This document shows, one piece after another, positions 8,046-16,884 of a DNA stretch of 64,000 nucleotides (positions within the stretch are counted from its first letter, which is position 1; every line of letters starts with the position of its first letter). The position numbers were made by a program, and so were the translations under genes. The notes under the pieces were generated by a model, which saw nothing but the letters and a program-made list of their open reading frames with translations, was not told the origin of the DNA and ran no database searches. The stretch comes from Flavobacterium gelidicaeli. Lineage in GTDB: Bacteria; Bacteroidota; Bacteroidia; Flavobacteriales; Flavobacteriaceae. The DNA is taken from positions 310,001 through 374,000 of the forward strand of contig NZ_JABSNK010000002.1 of the NCBI RefSeq assembly GCF_013294005.1, given 5' to 3'.

Positions 8046-8990
8046 TTAAAGCGCTTCAATTAAAACCCAAGCTTCTGGGTTTTTACTTTCATGAATTTCA
8101 CGTTTTGCTTTTTCAGCTTCTGCTAGTGTAGCATAACTTCCATAAACTACTGGATACAAACCATGTTTATTTACAGTTAGTAAACGGGCTTTGAAACCTT
8201 CGTTTGATAATTTTTTATAAATCTTTTCAGCATTTTTTTGGTCTCTAAAAGCACCAGCTACTACGTGGTATGGTAACTTTCCTTCTTTGATAGAAAGTGT
8301 TACAGCAGGCATAGGATTTTTGATAAAAAAAGTAGCTTCTTGAATCTTAGTTTCAACTTGTTTTTGAACAGCCGATTCTACTAAAACAGTTTCAGTTGCA
8401 ATTTGGTTTTGATAAAGCGGATAGCCTATGCTTCCTGTCAAGCCTAAACCTAATACAAAAATAGCTGCGTATTTTAAGTAAGAACGACTTGAAGTTGCTT
8501 CTTCCTCTTCAGTTTCCAGAGTGATTGGTGCTCTTTCAACAATTGCTTCTATTTTTTGTTCAAATAATTCTCTTTTAACTACCGGAGAAACAAAAGAGGC
8601 TAAACCAAACGAACTTGATAAGTAATTAGTTTGTTCAGATGGTTTAAATACCAAATTACTGTCGGCATTAAGACGTAAAGTTCCTATGTTGTTTAAAACT
8701 AAAACTTCATTACTTTCTAATGCTTTTTTCCATTTTACTACTTGGTATTCTATAGCATTTACAGCATAGTTGTACGATTTGTTTTCGCTAGACGCAATGT
8801 GGTTAGCTAATAATCCATCGTTATTTTTTAAATTGGTATTGAAAGAAATCATTTTTTTTGGTGGAAAAAATGAATTTGCGCTTTCAACCCACTGTGCTGA
8901 CTGTGTTTCTGTAAGGAATGCACCAAAACCAGGAACGGTAACACATTGATAACGATATAAAAGCTGAGATATATAAGAGTCGATGTTCAT
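8046..8990 (-). CDS. HU-CCDC81 and SPOR domain-containing membrane protein
   Basis: A 314-residue protein. The first 140 residues resemble the paired bacterial CCDC81-type HU domains (ISQLLYRYQCVTVPGFGAFLTE, then NYAVNAIEYQVVKWKKAL... LNNIGTLRL). A single membrane segment (YLKYAAIFVLGLGLTGSIGYPL) follows a Glu-rich linker, and the C-terminal 80 residues form a SPOR domain (YHVVAGAFRDQKNAEKIYKKL... LYPVVYGSYA) that binds denuded peptidoglycan. The order predicts cytoplasmic HU domains and a periplasmic SPOR domain, linking nucleoid or cytoplasmic partners to the division wall. The start was set at 8990 because a -7 box lies inside the longer reading. Divergent from dprA. Confidence 0.85.
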   Translation of the reverse strand: MNIDSYISQLLYRYQCVTVPGFGAFLTETQSAQWVESANSFFPPKKMISFNTNLKNNDGLLANHIASSENKSYNYAVNAIEYQVVKWKKALESNEVLVLNNIGTLRLNADSNLVFKPSEQTNYLSSSFGLASFVSPVVKRELFEQKIEAIVERAPITLETEEEEATSSRSYLKYAAIFVLGLGLTGSIGYPLYQNQIATETVLVESAVQKQVETKIQEATFFIKNPMPAVTLSIKEGKLPYHVVAGAFRDQKNAEKIYKKLSNEGFKARLLTVNKHGLYPVVYGSYATLAEAEKAKREIHESKNPEAWVLIEAL

Positions 8991-8995
8991 AGTTA

Positions 8996-9003
8996 CAAAG
9001 TTA
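8996..9003 (-). promoter_or_regulatory. -7 box TAACTTTG abutting the HU/SPOR start codon
   Basis: Minus-strand exact TAnnTTTG, with a TTTG 18 bases upstream as a -33-like element. Its G lies 6 bases before the A of the ATG at 8990, predicting a leaderless or near-leaderless mRNA and ruling against the start at 9008. Confidence 0.55.
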
Positions 9004-9093
9004 GGCAATGAAAATAGTTATCAAAATTTTATTCACAATTTTTATTAACAATTCCCATAAATTATGTATATATTTCAGCACCAATAATTTAAC

Positions 9094-10194
9094 ATGACTG
9101 AACAAGATTTATTTTATTTACTAGCATTACAAAGAGTAGAGGGTGTAGGAGACATAATAGCCAAAAAATTGTTGACGCATTGTGGTAATGCCGAGGCTGT
9201 TTTTAAAACTAAAACCTCCCAACTTGCTGCCATTGATGGCGTAGGCGCTGCATTACTTAAAAACTTAAAAGACCAAACGGTTTTTGATAAAGCCACTAAA
9301 GAATTAGAATTCATAGCTGCTGATAATATAAAAGTTTCTTTTTTTCTAGATGAGAATTATCCAGATCGCTTGAAACATTGTATTGATGGACCAGTTTTAC
9401 TGTTCTCTTCCGGAAACATCAATTTAAAAAACCGAAAAATAATTAGTATTGTCGGTACACGGCAAATCACGTCTTACGGAACTGACTTCTGCCGAAAGCT
9501 TATTGAGGACTTATCACCACTTGACCCCATAATTGTAAGCGGATTTGCCTATGGTGTAGATATTGTGGCCCATCAATTAGCGATGGAATATAAATTGCAA
9601 ACGATAGGTGTAGTGGCACATGGTTTGAACCAAATTTATCCTAAAACACATAAAAAATATGTGGCTAGAGTAGAGGAGAACGGCGGTTTTATGACTGAGT
9701 TTTGGAGCACGTCGAATCCAGATAAAGAAAATTTTGTGCGTAGAAACCGCATCGTTGCTGGAATGAGTGAAGCAACTATTGTCATAGAGTCAGCTGACCG
9801 TGGCGGATCACTCATTACAGCAAACATGGCAAATGATTACAACCGTGATGTATTTGCGGTGCCTGGTCGTACCTCTGATAAGTACAGTCAAGGTTGCAAT
9901 AACTTAATCAAAACTCAAAAAGCAAATTTACTCACCAGCGCTGCGGATGTTGTGTATATCTTAAATTGGGATATTGAGAAAAAAGTAAAACCGGTCCAAA
10001 AACAATTGTTTGTCACGCTAGATGATGATGAACAAAAAATATATGATTACCTATTGAAAACGGGAAAAGAATTAATGGATATTATTGCATTGCACTGTGA
10101 TTTTCCTATTTACAGGATTTCAGGAATACTACTCAATATGGAATTGAAAGGCGTTGTAAGGCCGCTGCCAGGGAAATTGTTTGAGGCGATATAA
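9094..10194 (+). CDS. dprA: DNA-processing protein DprA
   Basis: A 366-residue DprA/Smf protein, which loads RecA onto incoming single-stranded DNA during transformation. It shows an N-terminal helix-hairpin-helix region (RVEGVGDIIAKKLL... IDGVGAALL), the central Rossmann-like domain with SIVGTRQITSYG, GFAYGVDIVAHQLAM and the ESADRGGSLITANMA segment, and a C-terminal winged-helix-like tail (YDYLLKTGKELMDIIALHC). The length is normal for Bacteroidetes. It is divergent from the HU/SPOR gene and convergent with trpS across a symmetrical terminator. Confidence 0.95.
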   Translation: MTEQDLFYLLALQRVEGVGDIIAKKLLTHCGNAEAVFKTKTSQLAAIDGVGAALLKNLKDQTVFDKATKELEFIAADNIKVSFFLDENYPDRLKHCIDGPVLLFSSGNINLKNRKIISIVGTRQITSYGTDFCRKLIEDLSPLDPIIVSGFAYGVDIVAHQLAMEYKLQTIGVVAHGLNQIYPKTHKKYVARVEENGGFMTEFWSTSNPDKENFVRRNRIVAGMSEATIVIESADRGGSLITANMANDYNRDVFAVPGRTSDKYSQGCNNLIKTQKANLLTSAADVVYILNWDIEKKVKPVQKQLFVTLDDDEQKIYDYLLKTGKELMDIIALHCDFPIYRISGILLNMELKGVVRPLPGKLFEAI

Positions 10195-10196
10195 AA

Positions 10197-10230
10197 AATC
10201 CCCTTTCTATTCGAAAACAGAAAGGGGATT
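10197..10230. terminator. bidirectional terminator between dprA and trpS
   Basis: Perfect 12-bp arms AATCCCCTTTCT and AGAAAGGGGATT with A-rich and T-rich flanks, usable in both directions between convergent genes. Confidence 0.85.
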
Positions 10231-10250
10231 ATTATAATTTTAAATACTAT

Positions 10251-11228
10251 TTAAAGCGCCTCAAAACCTAGTTTCCCTCTTACTTTTGCAAGAACACCAT
10301 CAGCAACTAACGATGCTTTTTTAGCACCTATTTTTAATAAAACGTCTACTTCAGGAAGGTTGTTAATATAATAATTGTATTTCTCTCTTTCGGTTTTAAA
10401 GGTTTCGCAAATTAATTCAAACAAAGCTTGTTTAGCGTGACCGTATCCGTAGTTTCCGCCTTCATAATTCGCACGCATCGCTGCTAACTGCTCTTCATTT
10501 GCCATCAATGAATAAATGGCAAAAGCATTGCAAGTATCTGGGTTTTTTGGGTCTTCTAGTGGCGTACTATCTGTTTCTATAGACATCACTTGCTTGCGCA
10601 ATGCTTTATCATCAAGAAATATATTAATCAAATTATTGGCTGACTTACTCATTTTTCCACCATTTGTTCCCGGAATCAACATGCCGTCTTCTTGAATCTT
10701 AGCTTCAGGAATAACAAACGTTTCACCCATTTGGTGATTGAAACGAGATGCAACATCGCGAGTAATTTCTAAATGCTGTAATTGGTCTTTTCCCACCGGA
10801 ACTACCTCTGCATCATACAATAAAATATCCGCTGCCATTAACATTGGATAACTAAATAAACCTGCGTTTACATCCTCTAAACGGTCTGCTTTGTCTTTAA
10901 AGGAATGTGCTAATGTCAAGCGTTGAAATGGAAAAAAGCAACTCAAATACCAAGATAATTCGGCTGTTTGTGGCACATCTGACTGGCGGTAAAAAACGAC
11001 TTTATTAACATTTAATCCACAAGCAAGCCAAGCTGCGGCAGTGCTGTAGGTATTTGTTCTTAAAGTTTCTCCGTTTTTTATTTGAGTAATCGAATGTAAA
11101 TCAGCTATAAATAGAAATGATTCATTTTTAGGATCATTTGATAATTTAATCGCTGGAATAATTGCTCCCAATAAGTTTCCTAGATGAGGTGTTCCTGTAC
11201 TTTGAACACCAGTAAGTATTTTTGCCAT
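10251..11228 (-). CDS. trpS: tryptophan--tRNA ligase
   Basis: A 325-residue class Ic aminoacyl-tRNA synthetase that charges tRNA-Trp. The HIGH-type motif is TGTPHLGN (residues 11-18) and the KMSKS motif appears as GGKMSKSANN near residue 192; LMAADILLYDAEVVPVGKDQ is the conserved tryptophan-binding segment. Start chosen at the ATG giving MAKILTGVQ, the family N-terminus; the longer reading adds 25 Lys/Phe-rich residues and covers the upstream promoter area. Cytoplasmic housekeeping enzyme. Confidence 0.95.
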   Translation of the reverse strand: MAKILTGVQSTGTPHLGNLLGAIIPAIKLSNDPKNESFLFIADLHSITQIKNGETLRTNTYSTAAAWLACGLNVNKVVFYRQSDVPQTAELSWYLSCFFPFQRLTLAHSFKDKADRLEDVNAGLFSYPMLMAADILLYDAEVVPVGKDQLQHLEITRDVASRFNHQMGETFVIPEAKIQEDGMLIPGTNGGKMSKSANNLINIFLDDKALRKQVMSIETDSTPLEDPKNPDTCNAFAIYSLMANEEQLAAMRANYEGGNYGYGHAKQALFELICETFKTEREKYNYYINNLPEVDVLLKIGAKKASLVADGVLAKVRGKLGFEAL

Positions 11229-11444
11229 TATGATTTTTTTCTTATGCGCAAAGTTCGCCAAATTTTTTTCTATTTTAGAGGTAAATTTTGAAAACTTACG
11301 CAAACATTAGCTGAAATTGAATGCAAAGAATTTGCTTAGGGCTATTATGACTCTGCACAACTAGCAGCCTCAATTTGTAAATCGTTGTACAAACTATTTT
11401 AAATTAATTTTATGGCTTTCCGTTTTGGGCAGTAAAAAAAGAGT

Positions 11445-11508
11445 ACACAGATTTTGGAGATTTCAGTAGATCATTTATAAATATTCTGCGAAAATTTGTG
11501 AAATGTGA
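11445..11508. repeat. degenerate palindromic intergenic repeat
   Basis: CACAGATTTTGGAGATT on the left and CTGCGAAAATTTGTG on the right are imperfect inverted copies around an AT-rich centre. The wording resembles a dispersed palindromic repeat I associate with Bacteroidetes intergenic regions; here it looks decayed. Confidence 0.4.
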
Positions 11509-11651
11509 TCGCCTTTCTAATTAGAAATCTTGTAGCGGATAGTCGTTTTATTTTAATCTAAAATAAAGCAAGCGAATTGCCTCTCATTATGTCGTAACAC
11601 AGAAATTTGCTACAAATTAAAAATTTATACGCAATATAACTTTTGATTTCC

Positions 11652-11659
11652 TATTTTTG
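11652..11659 (+). promoter_or_regulatory. -7 box TATTTTTG abutting the plsC start codon
   Basis: Exact TAnnTTTG with its G 6 bases before the A of the ATG at 11665. No clear -33 element. Predicts a leaderless or near-leaderless mRNA if used. Confidence 0.4.
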
Positions 11660-11664
11660 GACAC

Positions 11665-12411
11665 ATGAAAGGCATAAAAATTATTCTTTGGACACTTTGG
11701 CGCATTTGGTTTTATGTATTAATGGCCATTCCTATTTTGATCATGTTTCCGTTACTTGTAGCTTCTATCAGCACAGATAAAGGATATCCTTATTTTTTTA
11801 AAATGGCCCGTATTTGGTCAAAATTCATTCTATTCGGAATGGGGTTTTACTATAAAATAGAAAGAGAAGAAAAGCTTGAACCTAATAAAAGTTACATGAT
11901 TGTGGCAAACCATACTTCAATGACTGATATTATGTTGATGCTGGCAGTTATAAAAAATCCTTTTGTTTTTGTTGGAAAACAAGAATTGTCAAAGATTCCA
12001 TTATTTGGATTTTTCTATAAACGCAGCTGTATTTTAGTGGATAGAGGTTCTTCAAAAAGTCGATTAGAAGTTTTCAAGCAGGCGCAAAAGCGCATTGACA
12101 ACGGTTTAAGTGTTTGTATTTTTCCTGAAGGTGGCGTTCCTGATGATGAATCGGTCGAGTTAGACAGTTTTAAAGACGGCGCTTTTAGACTTGCAATTGA
12201 GCACCAAATCCCAATTGTTCCCATTACGTTTGCCGATAATAAAAAACGTTTTTCGTTTACCTTCCTTAGCGGTGGCCCAGGAATTATGCGTGTTCATGTT
12301 AGTAAAGTGGTACACACATTAGGCAAAACGAGTTTGGATAGGAAAGACCTTCGCGAAGGAATTAGAGAAACTATTTTAAATCAATTAAATCGTTTTAGAA
12401 ACGGTAACTAA
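11665..12411 (+). CDS. plsC: 1-acyl-sn-glycerol-3-phosphate acyltransferase
   Basis: A 248-residue membrane-associated acyltransferase that adds the second acyl chain to lysophosphatidic acid in phospholipid synthesis. It has an N-terminal hydrophobic region (residues about 8-35), the catalytic motif NHTSMTD (about 82-88, His and Asp), the substrate-binding FPEGG (about 153-157) and a VPITF segment near residue 190. It is one of two PlsC-like genes in the window (the other at 55294). Its 3' end overlaps the convergent membrane beta-barrel gene by 17 bases, so the transcripts are complementary at their ends. Confidence 0.92.
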   Translation: MKGIKIILWTLWRIWFYVLMAIPILIMFPLLVASISTDKGYPYFFKMARIWSKFILFGMGFYYKIEREEKLEPNKSYMIVANHTSMTDIMLMLAVIKNPFVFVGKQELSKIPLFGFFYKRSCILVDRGSSKSRLEVFKQAQKRIDNGLSVCIFPEGGVPDDESVELDSFKDGAFRLAIEHQIPIVPITFADNKKRFSFTFLSGGPGIMRVHVSKVVHTLGKTSLDRKDLREGIRETILNQLNRFRNGN

Positions 12412-14023
12412 CTCCGGAATACAAACCAATAAATAACGGTTTGAAATCATTATCATTTTTAGAAAAAGTATTGAGTTGGTATTTAACCATTGGCTCAAAA
12501 TTAAACTGAAAAGATTTTAAAAATTGATACTTAAAACCAATTCCAAAATTAGAACTAACATGCACTTTGTTTAAGTTATTGGCCTCTCCTAATGAAATAT
12601 TAGCTTGAGCAGACTCTAATGCAATACTATTTTCATTGAGAAACAAAGTACTGAATCCGCCAATAACGCTTACGCCAATTTTTTTATTCAAGAGTGCATA
12701 CGATACTTCTAATGGAAATTCATAATACCCCATTTTTTGATTGATGCTACCTAGATTTGTCTGCTGGATTTCTTTTTCAGTTGGAGAGAAGGAGTTGTAT
12801 TGCGTTGCACTTTTCAATTCAACCGCAGCAGTAGGACTATAAGTAATATTCGCCATGTTATTAGAGGCGAATCCAGCTGAATAATAGACGTCATTAGTGT
12901 TGTAGCCTAAAACCACTTTATTTATCCCTGTACGAAGCGCTATTTTGCGATTTAAAGCATATTTAATCCCAATCCCATAACTCATTGTCTTGTCAGCAGT
13001 TTTTGCGTTCTCTGATAAGTTATTGTCAATAGGCGATCCACCAGAATTTGATTGCAAGTAAATAGGCGCAATATTAGGTGCTATTTCCCATTTCTTAGAT
13101 ACAACTTGAGCTATTTGTGTATCTTTAGTTGTTTTGCTTTTTAAAATCGCTTCTAATTCATTGGGAGTTGTAGCGTTATTTTCTTCTTGTTTTTTTGTTT
13201 CGGTTGTTGCTACATTTTCATCGATTTTGTTGTTGGCTACTGATGCTTGAATAATAACGTTTGCATTATCTTTTATGTTATTCGAATGTGTGGCATTTTC
13301 GGCTAATGTGGTAGTATTTACGGTCTCTTTTTTTAACTCATTTTTAGTAGCGATTCCTTCCTTTGTCACTGAATCAGTATTTGAAGTGGAGTGATTTATA
13401 ACTGCTTTTTTTACCAAAAATTTGTCTTTCGATTCAGATCGATTAACAACTGCTTGATCTAGCACGGAATCATTAGTTTGTTCAGAGTGTTTTAAAGTGG
13501 GTTGTTTTCTCGAAATATTTTGTTTCGATTCAGTTTTACTTACAATAGCTTGATTTACCGATGTATTATTTTTTGGGATATGAAACGGAGAATTCGCTTT
13601 AGTATTTTTTGATTTTTTGTTTTCCTTAGCGGATACAACAACTGTGTTTTCTTTTTCATCATCGTTACTGTTTTTAGGATTAGTTACTACAACTTGCTGT
13701 GTTTGTTTGATGGGAAGCAACGGGGACTTTTCTTTATTTTCATTAGTAAGCGCATTCGATTTATTAATAGTATCAATAGTAGTTACCACTGTAGTGCTAT
13801 TAATATCAGTTGGGGAAGTAGTGTAATTGTGAAATAGCAAAAAGCCTAATAGTAAGGCTGCTGCTGTTCCTGCATAGCGAAACCAGAACGGTATAACCAT
13901 TCGTTTTTTCTTATCTTTCTTTAGCTCGGCTTCAATGTTTAACCAAATTTGGGGATCTGGTACCGATTCAAAATCTTTCAATTGTTCTTGAAACAAGCGG
14001 TCTATGTTTTTTTTCTCTTTCAT
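12395..14023 (-). CDS. envelope-spanning protein: cytoplasmic anti-sigma-like head, TM, C-terminal outer-membrane barrel
   Basis: A 542-residue protein with three parts. Residues 1-45 are a charged cytoplasmic segment (IDRLFQEQLKDFESVPDPQIW... EAELKKDKKK). One membrane helix follows (about 48-64, FRYAGTAAALLLGFLLF). A long Asn/Thr/Lys-rich low-complexity linker (about 70-300) leads to a C-terminal beta-rich domain with alternating hydrophobic strands ending in a terminal aromatic (YSGVSYRF), as in outer-membrane barrels. It overlaps the upstream sigma factor gene by 4 bases, so it is probably its anti-sigma factor and could connect inner and outer membranes. The partner assignment is inference. 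Confidence 0.7.
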   Translation of the reverse strand: MKEKKNIDRLFQEQLKDFESVPDPQIWLNIEAELKKDKKKRMVIPFWFRYAGTAAALLLGFLLFHNYTTSPTDINSTTVVTTIDTINKSNALTNENKEKSPLLPIKQTQQVVVTNPKNSNDDEKENTVVVSAKENKKSKNTKANSPFHIPKNNTSVNQAIVSKTESKQNISRKQPTLKHSEQTNDSVLDQAVVNRSESKDKFLVKKAVINHSTSNTDSVTKEGIATKNELKKETVNTTTLAENATHSNNIKDNANVIIQASVANNKIDENVATTETKKQEENNATTPNELEAILKSKTTKDTQIAQVVSKKWEIAPNIAPIYLQSNSGGSPIDNNLSENAKTADKTMSYGIGIKYALNRKIALRTGINKVVLGYNTNDVYYSAGFASNNMANITYSPTAAVELKSATQYNSFSPTEKEIQQTNLGSINQKMGYYEFPLEVSYALLNKKIGVSVIGGFSTLFLNENSIALESAQANISLGEANNLNKVHVSSNFGIGFKYQFLKSFQFNFEPMVKYQLNTFSKNDNDFKPLFIGLYSGVSYRF

Positions 14024-14562
14024 TTTGCCGACGATTCTAACTTGTTTTCTATTCGGTTTTCCACTTTTTCTTTTAGTAATAATCGGGCTCTATGTAAATT
14101 TGATTTGGTTGTTCCTGTCGAAATTTTGAGCATTTCGCTAATTTCCTTGTGTGAATAGCCGTCTAAAACATACAAGTTGAACACTATGCGGTATTGGTCA
14201 GGAAGCTCTTGTATGATTTGCATCAAATAATCTAACGGTATCCCTTCTTCATCAATTTCGACTTCAATTTCTGGAATGTTCTCGTTTAATACTTCCATAA
14301 AACGAACACCTTTAAACTTTTGTAGTGCCGAGTTGATTAGAATTCTTTTGGCCCATCCTTCAAACGAACCTTTACCGCTGTACTGTTCTATTTTTCGAAA
14401 AATAATTAAAAAACCATCTTGTAAATTATCTTGTGCATCAGCATAGTTGCTAGAATATTTTAAACAAACACCAAAGAACTTTCTTGAGAACAAATTATAC
14501 AATTGTTCTTGTGCTTTGGGATTGTTTTTTTTACATTCAGCTATGAGTTGCTCTAATATCAC
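14020..14562 (-). CDS. ECF-type RNA polymerase sigma factor
   Basis: A 180-residue sigma-70 family protein with only regions 2 and 4. Region 2 runs over residues 20-85 (LYNLFSRKFFGVCLKYSSNYADAQDNLQDGFLIIF... GWAKRILINSAL), and region 4 carries the helix-turn-helix YSHKEISEMLKISTGTTKSNLHRARLLLKEK (about 135-165). Translationally coupled (4-base overlap) to the downstream membrane protein, and preceded by a lipoprotein gene ending 5 bases upstream. Such sigma factors normally answer envelope signals through an anti-sigma partner. Target promoters are unknown. Confidence 0.9.
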   Translation of the reverse strand: MILEQLIAECKKNNPKAQEQLYNLFSRKFFGVCLKYSSNYADAQDNLQDGFLIIFRKIEQYSGKGSFEGWAKRILINSALQKFKGVRFMEVLNENIPEIEVEIDEEGIPLDYLMQIIQELPDQYRIVFNLYVLDGYSHKEISEMLKISTGTTKSNLHRARLLLKEKVENRIENKLESSAK

Positions 14563-14567
14563 AGGTT

Positions 14568-14987
14568 TTAATTTTTGTCAACAACTTGAATTTCAACATC
14601 TTCAAAGGTATCTTTTCCTTCAATATCTTTCCCTTTAAAGAACTTAAAAATATACGATCCCGTATTAGTTACTTTAAAATCAAATTTGGTTTCTGATAAT
14701 TCAGGTAATTCCTGTGTGCAGGCTTGATTATTTTTAGTAGCAGTTTGTATGGCTATTGTTCTAGTATTTAAGTCTTTACTGTAATAAATGCCCTGAAATA
14801 GATCACAAGCCGTTGGTCTTTGATATTTTAAGGTAATGGTGTAGGTTTGCCCTAATGTAAAAGTTTCAGGGAGTACATAACTTGTTACTGGAAGGACTTG
14901 GTATGTGTAGTAATCGTTGTTATCATTATCAAGTGTACAGGCTGATAAGGAAACGATTAAAGCTAAAAATGATATAATTTTTTTCAT
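14568..14987 (-). CDS. lipoprotein, first gene of the sigma-factor operon
   Basis: A 139-residue protein with a lipoprotein signal (MKKIISFLALIVSLSAC, lipid-linked Cys17), an acidic linker, and a beta-rich domain with two conserved cysteines in TACDLFQG and NQACTQE. Start chosen at the ATG just before MKKI because the longer reading spoils the signal. It ends 5 bases before the sigma gene, indicating one transcript. The lipoprotein encoded at 15152-15559 is a clear paralogue with the same Cys spacing. A role in sensing is possible; no family name is known to me. Confidence 0.75.
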   Translation of the reverse strand: MKKIISFLALIVSLSACTLDNDNNDYYTYQVLPVTSYVLPETFTLGQTYTITLKYQRPTACDLFQGIYYSKDLNTRTIAIQTATKNNQACTQELPELSETKFDFKVTNTGSYIFKFFKGKDIEGKDTFEDVEIQVVDKN

Positions 14988-15047
14988 AGTACAAAGTTTA
15001 TAATTGCTAAGATATCCTGTAGGTCTTTTATAAAGAGTCAATAAAAC

Positions 15048-15080
15048 AAAAAAGGTTGCGTTAAAAAAGCAACTTTTTTT
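15048..15080 (-). terminator. hairpin terminator after the upstream lipoprotein gene
   Basis: Arms GGTTGC and GCAAC flanked by long A and T runs (one G-U pair), lying downstream of the minus-strand gene at 15152-15559 and separating it from the sigma operon. Confidence 0.6.
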
Positions 15081-15151
15081 AAAGCTATAAATTGAAATTG
15101 AGAAACATAAAAAATAAAGCGACCGAAAATTGTCCGGCCGCTATTAATTTT

Positions 15152-15559
15152 TTAAGATGCAGTAGTTACAACGATTGTTTTAGTGATATATTCCGTTGCA
15201 TTTTTTTGAAATTTCAACATATAAGTTCCAGCTGCAGTAGCCTTAAATTGATATGTTGTTGTTTTTGTAGCCGCATCAGTTGTGCAATTGCTTCCTTCGT
15301 ATTTAGTTTGAACTACTACAGTTGTAGTTTTTTCTGCAGTTGTTTCAATAAATTTATTAAAAACACCACAGTTGTTTTCAACGCTGTAAGTAAGATTGAA
15401 AGTTAGTTCTTGATTTACAGTTGCAGTTTCGGCTCCCTCAACCACTGTTACAAATGCTGTTTTGGTTACCAGTGATGGTTCATCATCTTTACTACAGGAA
15501 GTAAATCCAGCAGAAACAAATAATACTAATGCAACTACTTTTAATTTTAAATTTTTCAT
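15152..15559 (-). CDS. lipoprotein, paralogue of the sigma-operon lipoprotein
   Basis: A 135-residue protein with a lipobox (GFTSC, Cys22) after a hydrophobic core, then SKDDEP and a beta-rich domain. Its core aligns with the 14568-14987 product: a T-x-x-L-x-Y start, Cys in NNCGVFN, VVVQT, Cys in GSNCTT, then FKATAAGTYMLKF matching FKVTNTGSYIFKF. The cysteine pair probably forms a disulfide. It is separated from the sigma operon by a terminator, so the copies may be expressed independently. Function unknown. Confidence 0.75.
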   Translation of the reverse strand: MKNLKLKVVALVLFVSAGFTSCSKDDEPSLVTKTAFVTVVEGAETATVNQELTFNLTYSVENNCGVFNKFIETTAEKTTTVVVQTKYEGSNCTTDAATKTTTYQFKATAAGTYMLKFQKNATEYITKTIVVTTAS

Positions 15560-15638
15560 TTTTTGAAATTTTATTGGTTAATACTCTTTCTAGATACCAA
15601 TTTATTTAAAAGGTTGCTTCACAAAAATAATTATAAAA

Positions 15639-15670
15639 AAAAATTCCCGAATTTTCATCCGGGAATTTTT
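15639..15670 (-). terminator. recA terminator
   Basis: Perfect 11-bp arms AAAAATTCCCG and CGGGAATTTTT; on the minus strand the final T run follows the stem, just past the recA stop. Confidence 0.85.
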
Positions 15671-15691
15671 AAATTATTCGATTATAGAAGA

Positions 15692-16699
15692 TTAAGCATC
15701 AGCTAATTCTTTTATTCTTTCTTTGATTTTAACTTCAAGTTCATCCGCTAATTCTGGATTGTCTTTAATTAAAGATTTTACCGCATCACGTCCTTGTCCT
15801 AATTTTGTTTCACCGTAACTAAACCATGAACCTGCTTTTTTAATAATTTCAAATTCTACTGCAAGGTCTAATATTTCACCAGTTTTAGAGATTCCTTCTC
15901 CGTACATGATATCAAATTCAGCTATTTTAAATGGTGGTGCCACTTTGTTTTTTACCACTTTAACTTTCGTTCTGTTTCCTAGTACGTTGTCACCATCTTT
16001 AATTTGAGTAGAACGACGAATATCTAAACGTACTGAAGCGTAGAATTTTAAAGCGTTACCACCCGTTGTAGTTTCAGGGTTTCCAAACATAACTCCAATT
16101 TTCTCTCTCAATTGATTGATGAAGAAAACAGTACAGTTGGTTTTACTAATTGTTCCAGTTAACTTTCTTAATGCTTGTGACATTAATCGTGCATGAAGAC
16201 CCATTTTAGAATCTCCCATTTCTCCTTCAATTTCACTTTTAGGAGTCAAAGCAGCAACCGAGTCAATAACCACAATATCAATTGCGCCAGAGCGAATTAA
16301 GTTTTCAGCAATTTCTAATGCTTGTTCTCCATTATCTGGTTGTGAGATAATTAAGTTTTCAATATCTACACCTAATTTTTCAGCATAGTTTCTATCAAAT
16401 GCATGCTCTGCATCAATAAAAGCAGCAATTCCACCTGCTTTTTGAGCTTCGGCAATAGCGTGTAATGTTAAGGTTGTTTTTCCAGAAGATTCTGGACCAT
16501 ATATTTCAATGATTCTTCCTTTTGGATAGCCATTAACTCCTAATGCTAAATCGATTCCTAGAGATCCAGATGAAATAGTTTCTACTTCAACAATGGCTTT
16601 ATCTCCCATTTTCATTACGGTTCCTTTTCCGTAAGTTTTGTCTAGTTTGTCAAGCGTTAACTGTAAGGCTTTTAATTTGGCTTCTTTCTCTGTACTCAT
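15692..16699 (-). CDS. recA: recombinase RecA
   Basis: A 335-residue RecA with full conservation: Walker [10 protein letters not shown] near residue 68, VVIDSVAAL Walker B, the DNA-binding loops around [10 protein letters not shown] and [14 protein letters not shown], and an acidic-basic C-terminus. It catalyses ATP-dependent strand exchange and activates LexA cleavage where LexA is present. The start giving [12 protein letters not shown] was preferred as the family N-terminus; an in-frame ATG at 16723 adds eight Lys/Glu-rich residues and cannot be excluded. Single-gene transcript with its own terminator. Confidence 0.97.
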   Translation of the reverse strand: MSTEKEAKLKALQLTLDKLDKTYGKGTVMKMGDKAIVEVETISSGSLGIDLALGVNGYPKGRIIEIYGPESSGKTTLTLHAIAEAQKAGGIAAFIDAEHAFDRNYAEKLGVDIENLIISQPDNGEQALEIAENLIRSGAIDIVVIDSVAALTPKSEIEGEMGDSKMGLHARLMSQALRKLTGTISKTNCTVFFINQLREKIGVMFGNPETTTGGNALKFYASVRLDIRRSTQIKDGDNVLGNRTKVKVVKNKVAPPFKIAEFDIMYGEGISKTGEILDLAVEFEIIKKAGSWFSYGETKLGQGRDAVKSLIKDNPELADELEVKIKERIKELADA

Positions 16700-16884
16700 C
16701 TTCTCTTTTACCTTTTCTTTCATTTGTATTTTTTTATTGCTCTAAGAAATTAGCAGAAACATCTTGATTTCGTCAAATTTCATTTACATTTAAGATTAAT
16801 GTTTCGTAAAATTAGTTCTTTTTTTTTAATTAAATTTTTCTCCTTTCAGAATAATTAAAGATAAAAAGTCTTGTTCTATACGAT

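Larger units (their letters stand above)
11229..11664. other. intergenic region between trpS and plsC
   Basis: About 436 bases with no plausible gene. It holds divergent promoters: on the minus strand GAACTTTG lies 17 bases before trpS, and on the plus strand TATTTTTG abuts plsC. In the middle is a degenerate palindromic element (11445-11508). Around 11550-11570 there is a small 9-bp inverted repeat, TTTATTTTA and TAAAATAAA. Confidence 0.5.

Noticed and set aside
15115..15145. GC-rich hairpin after the lipoprotein gene as its terminator
   Set aside because: The arms AGCGACCGA and TCCGGCCGCT pair poorly; the stem at 15048-15080 with T run fits better.
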